Assembly (NCBI GenBank): GCA_021186555.1
Contig: JAJKFL010000039.1
Span: 26,088,233 to 26,152,232 of the forward strand
Direction of reading: 5' to 3'
From: Reticulitermes speratus
Taxonomy: Eukaryota > Arthropoda > Insecta > Blattodea > Rhinotermitidae
DNA: 64,000 bases
Under the pieces are notes generated by a model. It was not told the DNA's origin. It made no database searches and was given only the letters and a program-made list of their open reading frames with translations. The position numbers were made by a program, and so were the translations under genes. Below, piece after piece: positions 1-12,638 of this stretch; the stretch's first letter is position 1; the number at the start of each line of letters is the position of its first letter.

Positions 1-375
1 CGGCCACAAATTGCTGCACTGACAAAGCAGTGTGCCCTGGCATATTGTCGTGAATCAACCTGTTTTGTTTCCACCATCTTTTCGGAAGTTTTCGGCGCAC
101 CTGCTGCTTCATACGTTGCAACACCTCTCCGTAATAATGCTGGTTAACCGTGTGGCCTGAAAGAACGAATTCCTGATGAACAATGTCCTCGCAGTCAAAA
201 AGGGAAGTCATCGCCATGTTTTTGATATTCGATCTGACTGCCTCGCCTGTTTCAAACGTGGAGAGGAGGGTTTTCCCGCTAAGAGGACTGATTTTTGGTT
301 TATTGGTCATAACAGTAAATCCATGTTATGTCTTCTTTGTTTCCAGTGCAGTTTTCCGGGGTTTGAAGCGAAACT
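1..375 (-). pseudogene. Mariner-family transposase remnant, cut by window edge
   Basis: The minus strand encodes a mariner-type catalytic segment. TWIYCYD appears near 315-330, then in another frame MAMTSLFDCEDIVHQEF and GHTVNQHYYGEVL, ending in HDNMPGHTAL, whose HDN (44-52) is the second catalytic Asp of DDD mariners. Two frames are needed and stop codons interrupt the upstream part, so this copy is dead. The third Asp region would lie beyond position 1. Confidence 0.8.
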
Positions 376-554
376 TAATAGCACAACGATAAAGAAACAT
401 CCATTGAGATGCAACCCACAGGGTTATGGATGAAAAACTCGGATAGACAGCTCGGCAGATTGCGATACTGCGGCACCTAGTATTCGAAAGCTGTACTGCT
501 TGTTATTCTCGACCCTAGCGGCGAGTTTGGGAACTTCGGATACGCTGTCATATA

Positions 555-640
555 CAGTCACCCCTCGATTTTTTCGGGTTCGTACTTTGCGGTTTCGCAG
601 ATTCGCGAGGTCGCCCCAAGAATAGCAATGCATCACTCCG
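555..640 (+). mobile_element. Tigger/pogo-like terminal sequence
   Basis: Begins CAGTCACCCCTCG after a TATA, followed by CGGGTTCG and CGGTTTCGCAGATTCGCG. This is the typical layout of Tigger/pogo terminal inverted repeats, which target TA. No partner terminus or transposase was recognised nearby. Assigned from pattern memory only. Confidence 0.45.
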
Positions 641-719
641 ACCCTTCAATGGACAGGAGCATTTAAATTTTTCGACAACAGGAACAGGTTTTCGAACCTT
701 ACGGCATGATGTTCAAGGA

Positions 720-900
720 GCTGAAGGGGGGGGGGGGGGGGAGGGGAAAGAAGAAGAAAAATAAGGAGCAGCACCCCATCACAGTGTTTCTGCAAAGAAA
801 ATAAAAACTCTGAAAAATACTGAAACATTGTTTTTTTGGGGGGCGCTCAATTATGTGCGGATTTAGTTTTATGGGGGGGGGTCTTAGGAACTAACCCTTG
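720..900. repeat. Poly-G tracts
   Basis: An uninterrupted G run at about 726-741, then shorter G runs at 838-843 and 873-880. Such runs can form G-quadruplexes on the plus strand, but are also ordinary low-complexity sequence. Nothing coding was seen around them. Confidence 0.7.
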
Positions 901-3900
901 CGAAAAGCGACGGATGACTGTATTAACCAGAAGAAGCAAGGCAGCTGTGAGATCCCGTAATATTTTAACCAATTGTATAAATATTTGATTTTTTGTTTAT
1001 CCATGTAACAACGGTGGACACTGAATTTTTAACTCTGATTGATTGTTTATTCAATATATATTGCACTTTTTGTTTTTGAACTTTTTGAATTGTGTTTTGT
1101 TATATTGTGTGTTTGGAAGTCAGCACAACAGTCCATGTAACACGTCTTCATGTAACAAAAGCAATAAATACAGACAGTAAAACCTGCATAGCATGTTTAT
1201 TTGTAGCTCTAGCTCTGCTGAGACTGATTTTGTAAAGCTCAAATTTATGGTGACTTTGCACATTTTCTCTTTCTGTTTAGGGATCATAACTGGATGGATT
1301 TGTCATGCATCATTTGGAGAAAGAGCTGCCAGGTAGAACCGTGGTTTATGGCTGCACCTGAGTTCCTGTTGGTCCTGATATCAGGCTTTACTGAGCTGGA
1401 GTATCAGTAGGTACAGCTGATTGTTGCGATTATCAGGGTGGCAGCTGACAGTAAACCGTATTAATATGAGACTTCAGGTATTTACAACAATGAATATTTA
1501 TATTGTGATCTTCTCATTTATAACAGTGTGTAATCTGGTGGGTGGGTCTCAACATTTGTGAGGATCATATTGCTTTCGTCTTCAGGGTAGGATCTTGCCA
1601 TAACGTCCTACAAAATGGTGGCTAGACTAAACTTCGTGGAACATAGTCCTCCTTGAGAAGCAATGGTCATTAGTTCCTCAAGAAAGTCATAGCCTTTTAT
1701 GGAACCCAAATTTTAATAGCAGACAAGTCCAGTTTGCATCCTCACATTTTGTATCTCACAAGGGCTTTCTTCCCTTCAACTTTTCCAGTTAAAATTCTGT
1801 ATGGATTTCTCACTTTTCCTGTGCATGCTCCTTGCATCATCAGTTCATCGTCAATTGGAATGAAGATTTTTCTGCCTATATAATTTCAATGTTTCTGTTA
1901 AGAAAGTTAATTTTTCAGAGGTGATGCAATGTACAGGAATTCTCAAACTTTGTGAATTTTACTTACATGAATTTTATGTTTAACTTGATGTCATATGGGC
2001 TTGTTGAAATTTCTTGGTGAAGACAAACAAAAAATGGAAAATGTAAATGAATGATATTAAAGTCTATTGATTATACGCTGAATATATGACAAGGGTGTAA
2101 CAAATGTGCTAACATTTTTGAGGTATGTGACCGCTTTTGAGAATGCAACTGTCACATAAATTTGGCAATGCCTGCATAGTGAGATCGTTGTGGACAATGG
2201 TATTATAGCATCCTGTGCCTTCTGTTGAATGCATACAGATATGAAAAGCACTTACTACAGTGAACCCTCTATGTGGAATTTATTTGGATAACATTGAATT
2301 TGCACACTAAATGAGGAAAATCTTAAAATAGATGAAATTTATCAGTGAACCAATTAACTCAAGATCACTTCAATAGAACTTTAAATGAGGGACATAAAAT
2401 GGTGTTTCTGTGGTATTTAAGTATTTTGTATTATACTGTAACAAACTCAATATTATGTGTTTACCACAATAATTCTTTGTTATTCTCATGAAACTGGAAA
2501 GCTGTACTACACATAGCAACCAAGTTTTTATTGTCTAGTGACCTCAACAAAAGTTCGTAATTATTGAAGGTTTTGTGTGTCTACAGGTGTACTGAAATGT
2601 ACGGGTACTCAAATATTGGAATACTGCCACATGCAACGGTGTTATTGACTAATATTCCTGCCCATTTGTTGGTTACTCTGAATGGCCACTCTGTAGTGTT
2701 TGCATAATGAAGTATACTTAGGTGATCAGACATATGCATATGGATGTGGTCTAGCTTCAGAAGTCAGATGTTAAGTGCTTTTTTACATAACTGTTTGCCG
2801 GATAGTACTTAGTTGCATTTAGTTGCTGTGACAGATTTATGAGAGTATTTCATGTAGATCAGTGTTTACTTTTCAGATTATAGGAGTCTTTGTGGATGTG
2901 GCATTCTTCCTGGTATTTACTTTTGTGTTTTGCATTGACTGTGGTCTCCACTGTATAAGGCAGATCTTGGAATGGTAGAAAGGTGGGAGAAATGAGGACA
3001 GTGCTGCAGTTCAGACTATATGTACATACTACTGGTAAGTGCAAGAATAGTTCCTGGACAAGAGTACCAACTGTTCTGAAAGTAAGAAAATGCATGCAAT
3101 ATGACCACCCCTTTCCCCCCCTTCACAGACTACAGTTTTGGGGGAAATACCTATTTTCACGTTAGTCGTATTTTTATGTCAGTTTTTGCTCACTTAATAT
3201 TCAGGAATTAAAATATCACCAGACTTAAAATATTAGAATGTTACTGTAGTAAAGGTACAAACACATCATTAAGTTAACCGTTTAAAACGCTTGTCACTAA
3301 AAGAAGATTTTTATTCGTGATCTTCCAGCCCCTGGACATCATTTGACACAGAGCGCTTTTTAAACTCCATGACAGTGGATTCTGGTGAAGTGTCATTCCA
3401 GGGAGTCCTAAGACACTGTGCTTGAGATGGTATACTTATGTTGCCTATTGGTGTTAGTGGGCAGTTATAATTAATGTATTAATGTGTTGAAACGTACATC
3501 TGTTTACATTACACTGTAAATATGTGTCTATGTGTGTATGTAATTGTTTTTCATACTTTTTCATGTTGTTAATGATGTAGCCATAATTACTGTTACAGTT
3601 TTTAATAGACTAGTTAATTCTAATTTTTATTTAATTGCTTTGAATATGAGGATTGTTATTCTTTATTTTCGCAATTTTTATTTATTAGTGTCTGTTTTAT
3701 AGTTTGTCACTTTTCTTATTGGCTTTCCAGGATGTTATATCACATCCTACTTGCGAATGTGATCCCCACGACTGGCTGAACGTTTTAAAGTCACTGTATT
3801 CTCGATTTGATTTTTATTTTTTTTTTAGCAGGTACTTGTTCACTTGCAACAGAATACTTCTAACGTTGATGCTGTTTTTGATTTTGGAGCTTGTTGTTAT

Positions 3901-6880
3901 GTAGCTAAGCATCACTGCTGTAATTGTGACAGAGAGTTCAATTGAAAACCGAACCCGCAGGCACGGCAAGCTTAACGGCTTTACATTACCGCATATGTTA
4001 CCGCATGTTAGAGTAGGTGTTTGAAATTACCTCCTTTCAACTGTCAGACGTGCTTGATTTGGAAGGAACTTCAACACCAGGAAACTTATTCGCAATTTTC
4101 TACAGCACTTTTTATACGATGTCATCCTTATATAGGTTTCCATTCGAAAATCCCCTTTATTAAAGTATACTGCATATTCACAAACAAACCAAAAGTGCTT
4201 TACGCTGTGCTTGGCATATAATTTACAGACAGCGGAATCAACTTGACTGTGTGACAAATATGATACAATGCACCCGACGCGCGACGGTAAGAGTGGCTGT
4301 GTTTGAAACATGCAGCTGCCATCAAACTTGCCGCACAGGTCGGCAGTTTCTTAGATCAGAACTTCAAACAGTATTTAATAATCTGTTCACCGGGTGTCAA
4401 GCATGTCTGAGAGTTGAAGGAGGTCATTTCCAACACCTCTTCTAACATGCGATAAGCTACGTGTGTGTGTGTGTGCGCGCGCGCGTGTGTTTGAGAGAGA
4501 GAGAGAGAGAGAGAGAGAGGCGCGCGTTGCTGTGAAACTGGTTTTGGTTTCGGGTTACCTCATTGTGTGTGCGAATCCACTGTCATAAATTATTTTGGTT
4601 ACGCTGGTGGAATAATATTGGAGTGAATAAGGTAAGAAGCAGTACCAAAGTTTTGGCATGCAGGTAATGTCGGTGTGTCTTTTTACTGCTGGTTGTGACG
4701 ATCATAACAGTTGTCTATCACCGTTTGTAAATTCGAGCAGTCTATCAAGGCCAGGCACGAAAATATGAATTCATGTCCCTTGAGCTGATTATAGCTTAGA
4801 AGGAGGGATTAGAGAAGGCAACCGCAAGCTTAGCTCTGCTGTTCGGTGTTACATGTCATTTAAACATGAATGAGGCAAAGTGAGTACTGTATCGACTGCT
4901 AACACCATAGCTCTGCAACTTTGTACTTGACTGACCTCAAGACGAGAGAGAGAGAGAACAGAAAAGCCCCCACCTATGACATGAGCCTCCCTACTGGCAG
5001 CATTGGTATTCCGCCTTGGACTGCCGGACATACAGGCGTGTTTCACTGCTATAATACTTCGCCTCCCCACGTGCAGTATTTGTCATCCTAGGCAAAGACT
5101 GTGTCTACCTTGTATAATACCCTTGGTATGGAAGTAAAACACCGGTGACGTCACAGTCGCCGGTTACGATACCAGTTCGTTTCTGAATGTGTGTACAGGG
5201 ATATATCGATCGATAAAAAGGCAGTGACGTCCTCGTCACCGGTTCGATAGTTCCGACACAGTTTGGTCGATATAATGCTTCGATTTATGTGGCTCATCTG
5301 CAATTTTATTGTAATGGTTCCGAATTCTTTTTGACTATTGTGTGAGTAAGCAAACATGAGTGAGATATTAAACAGTGATGGAAAGGAGTTGGAAGCTTTT
5401 GTGCAACTGATAATTGGTGTTTAATCGAGTAAGTAAGCTTCATTTTATTCTATACAGTCGGACTGCTGTAGTTGATTAAGCCCATTATACTAATGCTTCC
5501 GAATTTTGCTTCGGAGTGTTATTTGAGTAACTAAGCTTCATTGAAATATTAAGTACTGATGCTAACACCCTGGAAGCCTTTGATACGCCTGACAACTGGT
5601 ATTCTTATAGATAATGTATATTGTCCTTATTCTATTTAATGGGAATGTTATTGAGGTTAGACATTTTTAACGAACTTTGTTCTTCTATGCAAACTATGTT
5701 ACGCGGGTACAGAAAAGTTTTGGTAACATATTTTATGCTCTGATTTTATAACTGCAACGATTCCTCTTTGAAATTTCAACCGGCGTTTTGCTAGTATCAG
5801 AATTAATACCCATGTCTAACGTTAGGTGGTGTATGTGAATGGAGAGATGGGCGCCAATACTTACACTGTTGCATCGCCTCTAAAATTATTACTACTGCTA
5901 CTACTACTAATACTACTACTACAACGAACTCGACGCACAGCATTCCGAATTGTATATTAAATAACGTCTTACGGGAATCAAATATATTGTGCTGTCTCCT
6001 AATTTTCAACTGTAACTGTTTTAAGCTTATGACATACTAGTTTAATTTTTGTGGGCATTTGTTTTCTTACAACAAGATTATACCTTTGTAAGGAAAACAA
6101 ATGTGGTTGTAAATCCAGTGTTATTTTCATAGTTAGGAGGTCTTTGTGCAGTTATTTTTCTACAAATTTATGTGCACCCTAATAACTTTAGTCTTTTTTG
6201 TACTTTCTTTCAAATTACATGTATGCTAGGAGATTTGGGACTAAGATCAGTCTCTGTTATGGACTTATCAGACTCCATGGATCCAAAACTTAGTCATATT
6301 GGCAATAGGATGTGGAGTAAGTCATAAAAATAGAAAACATACGTCCAACACTAAAACGTTTGAAATATTTCCACATAAATTATTGTAATGTCACACTAAC
6401 TCCATTATCCACATCTCATAAGACTGTGAGTTATTTTTAAGCAGTACAGTTTCATGAACAGAATAAAAGGACTATGTATTTAAGTATCTTTTTAATGCTG
6501 ATCTAAATTGAGACTTCATTAATCAGGCTTATGGATCTGCATGGTGAATTGTTGAATATTTTGTTGCCAGCATAATACCTGCTTTTCTGAAAACATAAGA
6601 AGTTAGCAGTAGGTCTCTGAATATGGGCTTTATTGCTAATATTAATATTATGTACAGCTGAACTTGTTTGAAAAAGTTTTTGGTTATTTTCACTGAAGTT
6701 ATAAACGAAAATATGTATTCACGTGGAAGAGATAAAATCTCTGATCTCCTAAACAGACCTCTGTGTGAATTTTTAGGTTTTGCACGAACCATAATTCTAA
6801 CAATTTTCTTTTGTAGAGTGATTTTTTTTTACTGTAAGACGAATTACCCCCCCCCCCCCCCCCAGAATTATTCTCTACTG
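901..6880. other. TH intron 11, AT-rich, no recognised gene
   Basis: About 6 kb of AT-rich sequence with only short unrelated ORFs. Apart from the microsatellite at 4461-4526, a (TAC)n patch near 5885-5935 and a poly-C run at about 6847-6863, no repeat family or conserved protein was recognised. It was searched on the minus strand for the missing last TH exon without success. Confidence 0.7.
4461..4526. repeat. Compound (GT)n(GC)n(GA)n microsatellite
   Basis: A run of alternating GT, then GCGC, then GT, then a long GA tract. Alternating purine-pyrimidine next to a polypurine tract could adopt Z-DNA and triplex structures. Confidence 0.9.
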
Positions 6881-6889
6881 CATTATAGG

Positions 6890-8130
6890 GTGAAAATAGG
6901 CAAAATCACTTGTTTTGAGCGTGCTAGTGTTGCTGATGTGAACCACAGACCTAACTCCTTAACGTGCTGCACATTAGGAGTAATTTGATCAGTCTTATTC
7001 TTCCATTTCAGGTGGTTATCGGTTTGTAAACCCAGGAATATTTTATTTACAGACTTCTCTGTATACTTCCCATCATAGCCATTACTTAATGGATATTGTG
7101 GAGAATAATTCGTGATAAATTATATTCGTTTTATCTGGATTTAGGACGAACTTCAGCATTATGACTGGAAATTGTGGTACATATTATGTGCTGTTGTAAG
7201 GTTTCTCTACTTGGAGGAAAGTGACTTGTGTGTGTTATGAAAAGTAAGGGCCCTGGAATTGAACCGTGGGGAATACCATGTTTTTTTTGTTCCCCGCAGT
7301 CTGAGAAAGAATTCGTAACATCATTACATTATTTTATTTCAACTTTTTGTTTTCTATTAGGTAGTATCTGAACCAGTTTGCACCTGTTTCTTGAATTCCA
7401 TATAAATGTAATTTAGCCAGATAACGTGATGTACATAGTCAAAAGCCTTGGCCAAGTCACAGAACATTCTTCCAGCATCTCTTTTTTCTTTAAGATGGCT
7501 GAATACATTTTCTATTAGCTTGTAGGCACCGTTTTCAGTATGTGTCCCTTTTCTGAAGCCACACTGTTCTGTGACAAATGTGATATTATGTCAGTGTTGG
7601 GTTAACCCATTGTCAAGTATTTACAAAAAACAATTAATAGTGACATTGATCTACAATATGTCATACAAGTTTTGTCTCCTTTTTTGTATAGTGGTTTTAA
7701 CTGTGTGTAGTGAGTGAGTACAGATATAAACTAATGGACTATTAATTTGATGTGTGTAAGATTTCAAAATTTTACCTGATGAGTTTTATGATTTGAGGGA
7801 ATTTGTAGTACCTTTTATCTCTGTTTTGTTGGTTGGAATACTTTCTAAGACCAGTGAAATTTCCAGGGCAATTATACATTTCAAAACCGCGTAGCGTCTT
7901 CTTTCCCATTTAATGCGAATTTAAATTTTCAATAACTGTTGGAAAGAAATTATTGAAAGCATCAGCCACGCTTTGTTCAGTCTGTAATTTGTTTATTGTA
8001 TACACCAAGAAGTAAGGGCGTCTGCAGTTGAATGCACTTGTCCTGTCTGACCGGATTTTGCCAGAAGCCTTTCTTTTGTGGACTGAATCCCTTTGTGCGA
8101 ATTAACAATATAAGAAACTGGATTAAGTTA
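6890..8130 (-). pseudogene. Decayed jockey-type LINE reverse transcriptase
   Basis: Minus-strand reading shows reverse-transcriptase blocks in order despite frameshifts and stops: QSVADAFNNFF upstream of the RT (near 7950), PLYKKGDK (near 7690), GFRKGTHTENGAYKLIENVF (near 7550), FCDLAKAFDYVHH (near 7450), GIPHGSIPGPLLF (near 7270), ETLQQHI (near 7160) and FLGLQTDNHLKWKN (near 7025). These follow the order of jockey-superfamily non-LTR elements. The ADD active-site region is degraded. This is a relic, not an active gene. Confidence 0.85.
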
Positions 8131-8605
8131 GGCACGACTTTACTTTATGCTGTACTTTGAATACAGACTACATTTTTCGGCCAATATTCGTTGCTTAGTT
8201 GCGTTTGGACTTCTTCGGTGTATGTTGTTATGGCTGTATTCATGCTCTATTGAAGAAAATTTCTTCTTTTATTTCATGTACAGGTATGTTTCATTTGACT
8301 AGCAGGTGTATTTTTGATGATCGGTGCAGCGTATGGAGTGTTGTGATTCGGCTGCTGGTCTGAGAAACTAACTTTTAATATCTGTTTTTATTCTGTTACT
8401 TTGTCATGGAATAAGCGCATTGCAATGTAGGTGGTTTGTGTAATGCTACGCCAGAGGATGGGCCCATTGGTTCTTAAATATGTTGCTGGCTAGAATGTAT
8501 ATTTTGGCCTCTTTTTCCATAAATATAAGCTATGTTGTGGTTGGAAATTCTTGTATTAATACAGACGAGGGATAAGCCAAGTTTATGTTATGTCTCTTCA
8601 TCAGG

Positions 8606-8761
8606 GTGGCGCATGTAGCACGCGTAGGAAAGGTCAACAGTGCATACAGAGGTCTGGTCGTAAAACCTTCAGAAATGAGGCAGCTTGGAAGAAATATACG
8701 TAGGTCGGAGGATATTGTTAAAATAGATGTTAAGTATAGTGGGAGATGTGCACCGGATTGA
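8606..8761 (+). mobile_element. LINE 3' ORF fragment (VAHVARVG type)
   Basis: Open in one frame from VAHVARVGKVNSAYRGLVV to a stop. It matches the C-terminal tail common in arthropod non-LTR elements (pattern W-GHVARM...GKPEGKRPLGRPR...DNIKMDL). 5'-truncated and diverged. One of about nine copies of this same tail in the window. Confidence 0.7.
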
Positions 8762-8866
8762 TTGATATGGCTGTCGATACGGACCAGGAGTGGGGTGTTG
8801 TGAAGGCGGTAATGAACGTTTGCTTTTCATGAAAGTAATTTGTCGAATATCGGAGTGGCAATCATG

Positions 8867-9160
8867 GAGCCGGGATAGCGTAAGTCGGTTTAGTGACTAG
8901 GCTACGGGCTGGATGATGTGAGGTTCGACTGCCGGCAGGGTCAAGCAGGTTTTCTGTTTTCCAAAACATCCAGATCGGCTCTACCGCCCACCCAGTATCT
9001 TATTGAATAGGTGCCGGGGTTCTTTTCCAGAAGTAAAGGGGCCTGGGCATGAAGTTGACCACCTCCATCTAGTGCCGTGGTTAAGAATGAATGGAGTTAT
9101 ACCTCTACTTTCTCTGTATGCCTTAATGGCGTGGACTGGGACAATTTTACCTTTTATCGG
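8867..9160 (+). mobile_element. tRNA-derived SINE, family A
   Basis: Starts GAGCCGGGATAGCG with an A-box-like region, then a B-box-like GAGGTTCGACTGCC. The family body follows (CCACCCAGTATC, CACCTCCATCTAGTGCC, TTAAGAATGAATGGAG). Family A has about 14 copies in the window, recognisable by GGTTCGAATCC and this body. It resembles the tRNA-related SINE layout known in termites and cockroaches. Confidence 0.8.
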
Positions 9161-10600
9161 AGTGACAGGAGCTTCTTAAGAAAAACTGTGTTCCGCTGAG
9201 TTTATGAGAGATCGGGACACCCCTGATCAGATGGACGGCAGTCAGAACAGCTTGTAGAATGGAAATGAAATTGGGAGACTATGTACATAATACAAAAAAA
9301 TTCTGCAGTTGAATTCCATTTATTTTTTAAGGTGGATACATTCAGCGACCAACTCATCTACTCGGATTACGACAGCCAAAGTAAGATAGGTTTGGTACAT
9401 GCTATGTAACTACAGTCACAACGAACATAATTTTTGTTCTATACACCAATTTTAGAGTGTATTGTGCATGTAATTGGTTCTTCCCAGTCATTAAAATCCC
9501 GGAATCCTTGCGTAATACGTAAATACTATGTACAGTCGCCTAAGCATTGTGTGCTAATAGAATATAAAAATGTGGTTGTGATTTGTGAACTTATATTTGT
9601 AGTTTAATGTGGGAAAAGGTTTCAATAATAATTGAATAATAATAATAATGATAATATTCTAGTAATTACACAAACTAAAAGTATTAATAATAATCCCCGT
9701 GTATCCCAGTATCACGTGTGCAGGAAGGATCTTAGAGGAACTGTTAATGTGAACAAAACACATACTATTATGTCTTCGCAGTTGTCAATTTAAATCAAAG
9801 AACCTCTCTGAAAGTTTTACTAACCGTAGAGAAAGTTGATTGCATGATTGTTTTGAGAACATAAAACTGTAATATTTTGAACTCCGAGATATAATTGTTC
9901 AGAAGAACCAACTTTCAACTTACAGTTTCCTTGACATTGATAGCTTGATACAGTTACTTCTGATTTGGAGGTAAACTTGCGGACATGGACTACTCATGTG
10001 CATGTAGGATATGAGAAATATAATATACAAAAATAATATATTATTTGCAGAAGTAGGTATGTTGTGAGAATTCACTCATTCATCATTCATTCAGACGTTG
10101 AAATGAAAAAGAAAGAAGAGAATGTAAGGAAAATATAATTAATTTAATTGAATGCATATAGATTACAGAAGCTTCCATTCAGCTCAGTCACACACACTGC
10201 CCTGTGGACATACATCACTAACAGAAATGCGACACAGCCTTCTGGATAATTAATTTTTGTCTTGGGAATGGTATGCACTGTGAATTTGGCTTCTGAGATT
10301 TCGACTTATGCTATGAGTGCGAGTGTACGGGACCTAACAGCAGCCAGGTAAGAATTGGTCTCTTGTGGTAATTCATTTAACACTGATAGCGTTTATCGTA
10401 TTGACTATCAAGAAAGCTGTGTTACAGGTACAACTGGGAGCGTTACAGTTACATATAATAATACTAATTATAGGGTGATAAACACTTTTTACATTATGAG
10501 TTCTTTGAGAATAATGGAAAGGTAGGCAGGTCGATGTTAGAATTGCCCATACGTTGAGGCCATGAGAGAGATGTTTTCATCACATATGTTACCATCGTGT
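9161..10600. other. TH intron 11, no feature recognised
   Basis: AT-rich sequence with an ATAATAATA patch near 9640-9660. No coding segment or known repeat was recognised. Confidence 0.6.
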
Positions 10601-10945
10601 CACATGGACAACTGCAGTCGCGTGACCATGGTGCTGTGATGACTTAATCTCCAGGTGAACGTTACCAGTACGTGGCACATGGACTTCTGACTTGGGAACC
10701 TCTGAGCCAGGGTTGCGTGACCGTGGTGCTGTGATTATATAATCTGCATGTGTACATTGCAAATACGTGGCAAATAGCTGACTTCGGAACTTCTAAGCCA
10801 GAGTCGCGTAACACATGCGGTGCCGTAATAACTTACCACCAGGTAGGCTACACATTACCGGTACGTGGCACATGAACACCTGACTTGGGAACCTCTGAGC
10901 CAGAGTCGCGTGACACATTTGGTACCGTGCAGGTGCCAGAGTTTT
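10601..10945. repeat. Minisatellite, about 95-bp unit, roughly four copies
   Basis: Units begin CACATGGAC or similar and end in GTACGTGG: 10601-10675 (short), 10676-10770, 10771-10868 and 10869-10945 (incomplete). Each contains TGACTTGGGAACCTCTGAGCC (absent from the first), a GTCGCGTGAC block and GTGCTGTGATGACTTAAT. Units differ by substitutions and small indels. Confidence 0.85.
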
Positions 10946-11994
10946 CTGAAGCAAGGAATACCGTTTGCCTTTCACGCAACACCGTGCAAATTTCAGGACT
11001 TCAGCCTTTTCCTGAACCCCGTTGTTTAAAGCAGTAGGCAGTATTCATCAACCAGTGTTAAATTTGGACTAGGTAATAGAGACAGCTGAAGTTAACGACT
11101 TAGAGGGTATGCTCAGTCTTCGCCACAGCAATTTGAACAATTTGCAAATCTTTGGGAAATCAGCATGATGCTGGAGTATAGACAGGTTACATGCATTTAC
11201 AAGTGCTGTATGTGACTTAACGAAACAAGTGTGGTTAAATCTGTGAGAGCACATTCCCCACATGTCATCACCCATCGATCCTCAGCGTGGTATGAGAGTA
11301 AGAGGAAGGTTCTTGTACAGCGGGTGAAAGAAACAGCTACGTTGTGTCGTAGTTTTACGCCAGCGTCGAGTTCTTAAGCTTGCGGTATGCGTTGTTCAAA
11401 TGCACCATCTCAAGGTTCAGTTGGGTCATGAGGCTCTCGAGTCGTTCGACTGAGTCTAGAACTTCAACACGCTGTGTGTGGGGTTATAACGCACTTCGAA
11501 AGGTCGGGACATTCCGGTGGCCACCCATCGCCTGAAAAGAAACAGACAGTTGTTTGAATGTATTCAAAAGTTTGCTGACCACTAAATGCCACTAAAAGCG
11601 CAAGCCAGTGTTCTATATGCGGCCATTACAGGTTTATCGGTGGATAAAGTATACATTATTTGAAACAGTGTGTTGCATAAACCGTAAAATATTTAGTAAA
11701 AATTACAGAGTTCGTGGCAGTGACGTAACGAACAGTCTAGTAGTCCTTTATCATTTCTGTAGGCGTTTCAAAGACCCAAAAGTGTTTCAGTGGGACCGAA
11801 CATTATGGATTTTATGCCGTCAGTTTATTGTAATTTTTGTATTTATCTGAGGCGTGTCGCCAGATGGTGAAGAATAAGAAACTTGTTGATATCCGAGTTT
11901 TTAAATATGGGTGAGTCGAAATTGTCGAGAGTGTCTTTCTAGGTTTGTTAATTGTGTTTACGACTCAAATGCAAGGACGATAAATGTTCCACGT
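10946..11994. other. TH intron 11, no feature recognised
   Basis: Unique-looking sequence with short ORFs only. No homology was recognised and no TH exon seen. Confidence 0.55.
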
Positions 11995-12346
11995 GAGCCG
12001 GGGTGGCGTAGTCTGTATCGCGACTATGCTATGGGCTGAAAGTTCCGGGTTTCGAATCCCGGTAGCGCCATGATATTTTTTCCAAAACGTCCACATATGC
12101 TCTGGGACAAACCTAACTTCTTATGGAATGGGTGCCGTGTTTTTTTCCCGGGGGTAAAGCGGCAGAAGCGTGAAGTAAACCAGTCACCTCCATCTAGTGC
12201 CGAGGTTAGGAATAAGTGGGGTTTTTCTCCGAGTTCTTCGGTTTCACCCTGTCGGTAACATTCCACCAGTGCTCCATATTCGTACTTTATTTATCGAAAC
12301 TCGCCTGTATTTAATCTTAGCAACTGAGAGCGTCGTTAAATAAAAC
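11995..12346 (+). mobile_element. Chimeric SINE: family A body joined to family C tail
   Basis: The 5' part (GAGCCGGGGTGGCGTAG, B box GGTTTCGAATCC, CACCTCCATCTAGTGCC) is family A. From about 12210 it switches to TTTTCTCCGAGTTCTTCGG, CCAGTGCTCC and TTAGCAACTGAGAGCGTCG, which is the 3' half of family C (compare 24345-24600). It ends 62 bp from the donor of TH exon 11. Confidence 0.8.
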
Positions 12347-12408
12347 GCTTCTCTCTTTCCTGATACTTTCGTAGTGCTGAACGCCAGTGACATGACTTCC
12401 CAGCTAAC

Positions 12409-12638
12409 CTGAATTTGTCTTTTGCGTCCTCGAAACTCTCCGCCACGTAGTAGATGGGCTGATACTCCTGGTCTTGGTAGGACTGAACTGCTGTGAGGGC
12501 CGGTTCGAAAGGCCGATGCTCTGGTTTGTCGGAAATGGCGTGCAGGAGTTCCCCATAACTTGACAGCAGACCTGCCCCGTAAGCCTTCACCTGACCAGCC
12601 TCCTTGCAAAGGCCGAATTCCACAGTGAACCAGTAAAC
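12409..12638 (-). CDS. TH: TH coding exon 11 (iron-ligand glutamate; last exon seen)
   Basis: Residues 448-523 plus AG of the next codon. [13 protein letters not shown] supplies the third iron ligand, Glu454. [18 protein letters not shown] and [18 protein letters not shown] follow. The donor is a weak GTTAGC. Family members continue with a Trp-Val-Ser-Thr-Met stretch and a C-terminal helix, not found below this point in the window. Reading through the donor gives about 15 extra residues and a stop at 12336. Confidence 0.96.

Noticed and set aside
10793..10975. Minus-strand ORF with repeated MCHATLAQ-like phrases
   Set aside because: The repetition comes from the 95-bp tandem repeat.
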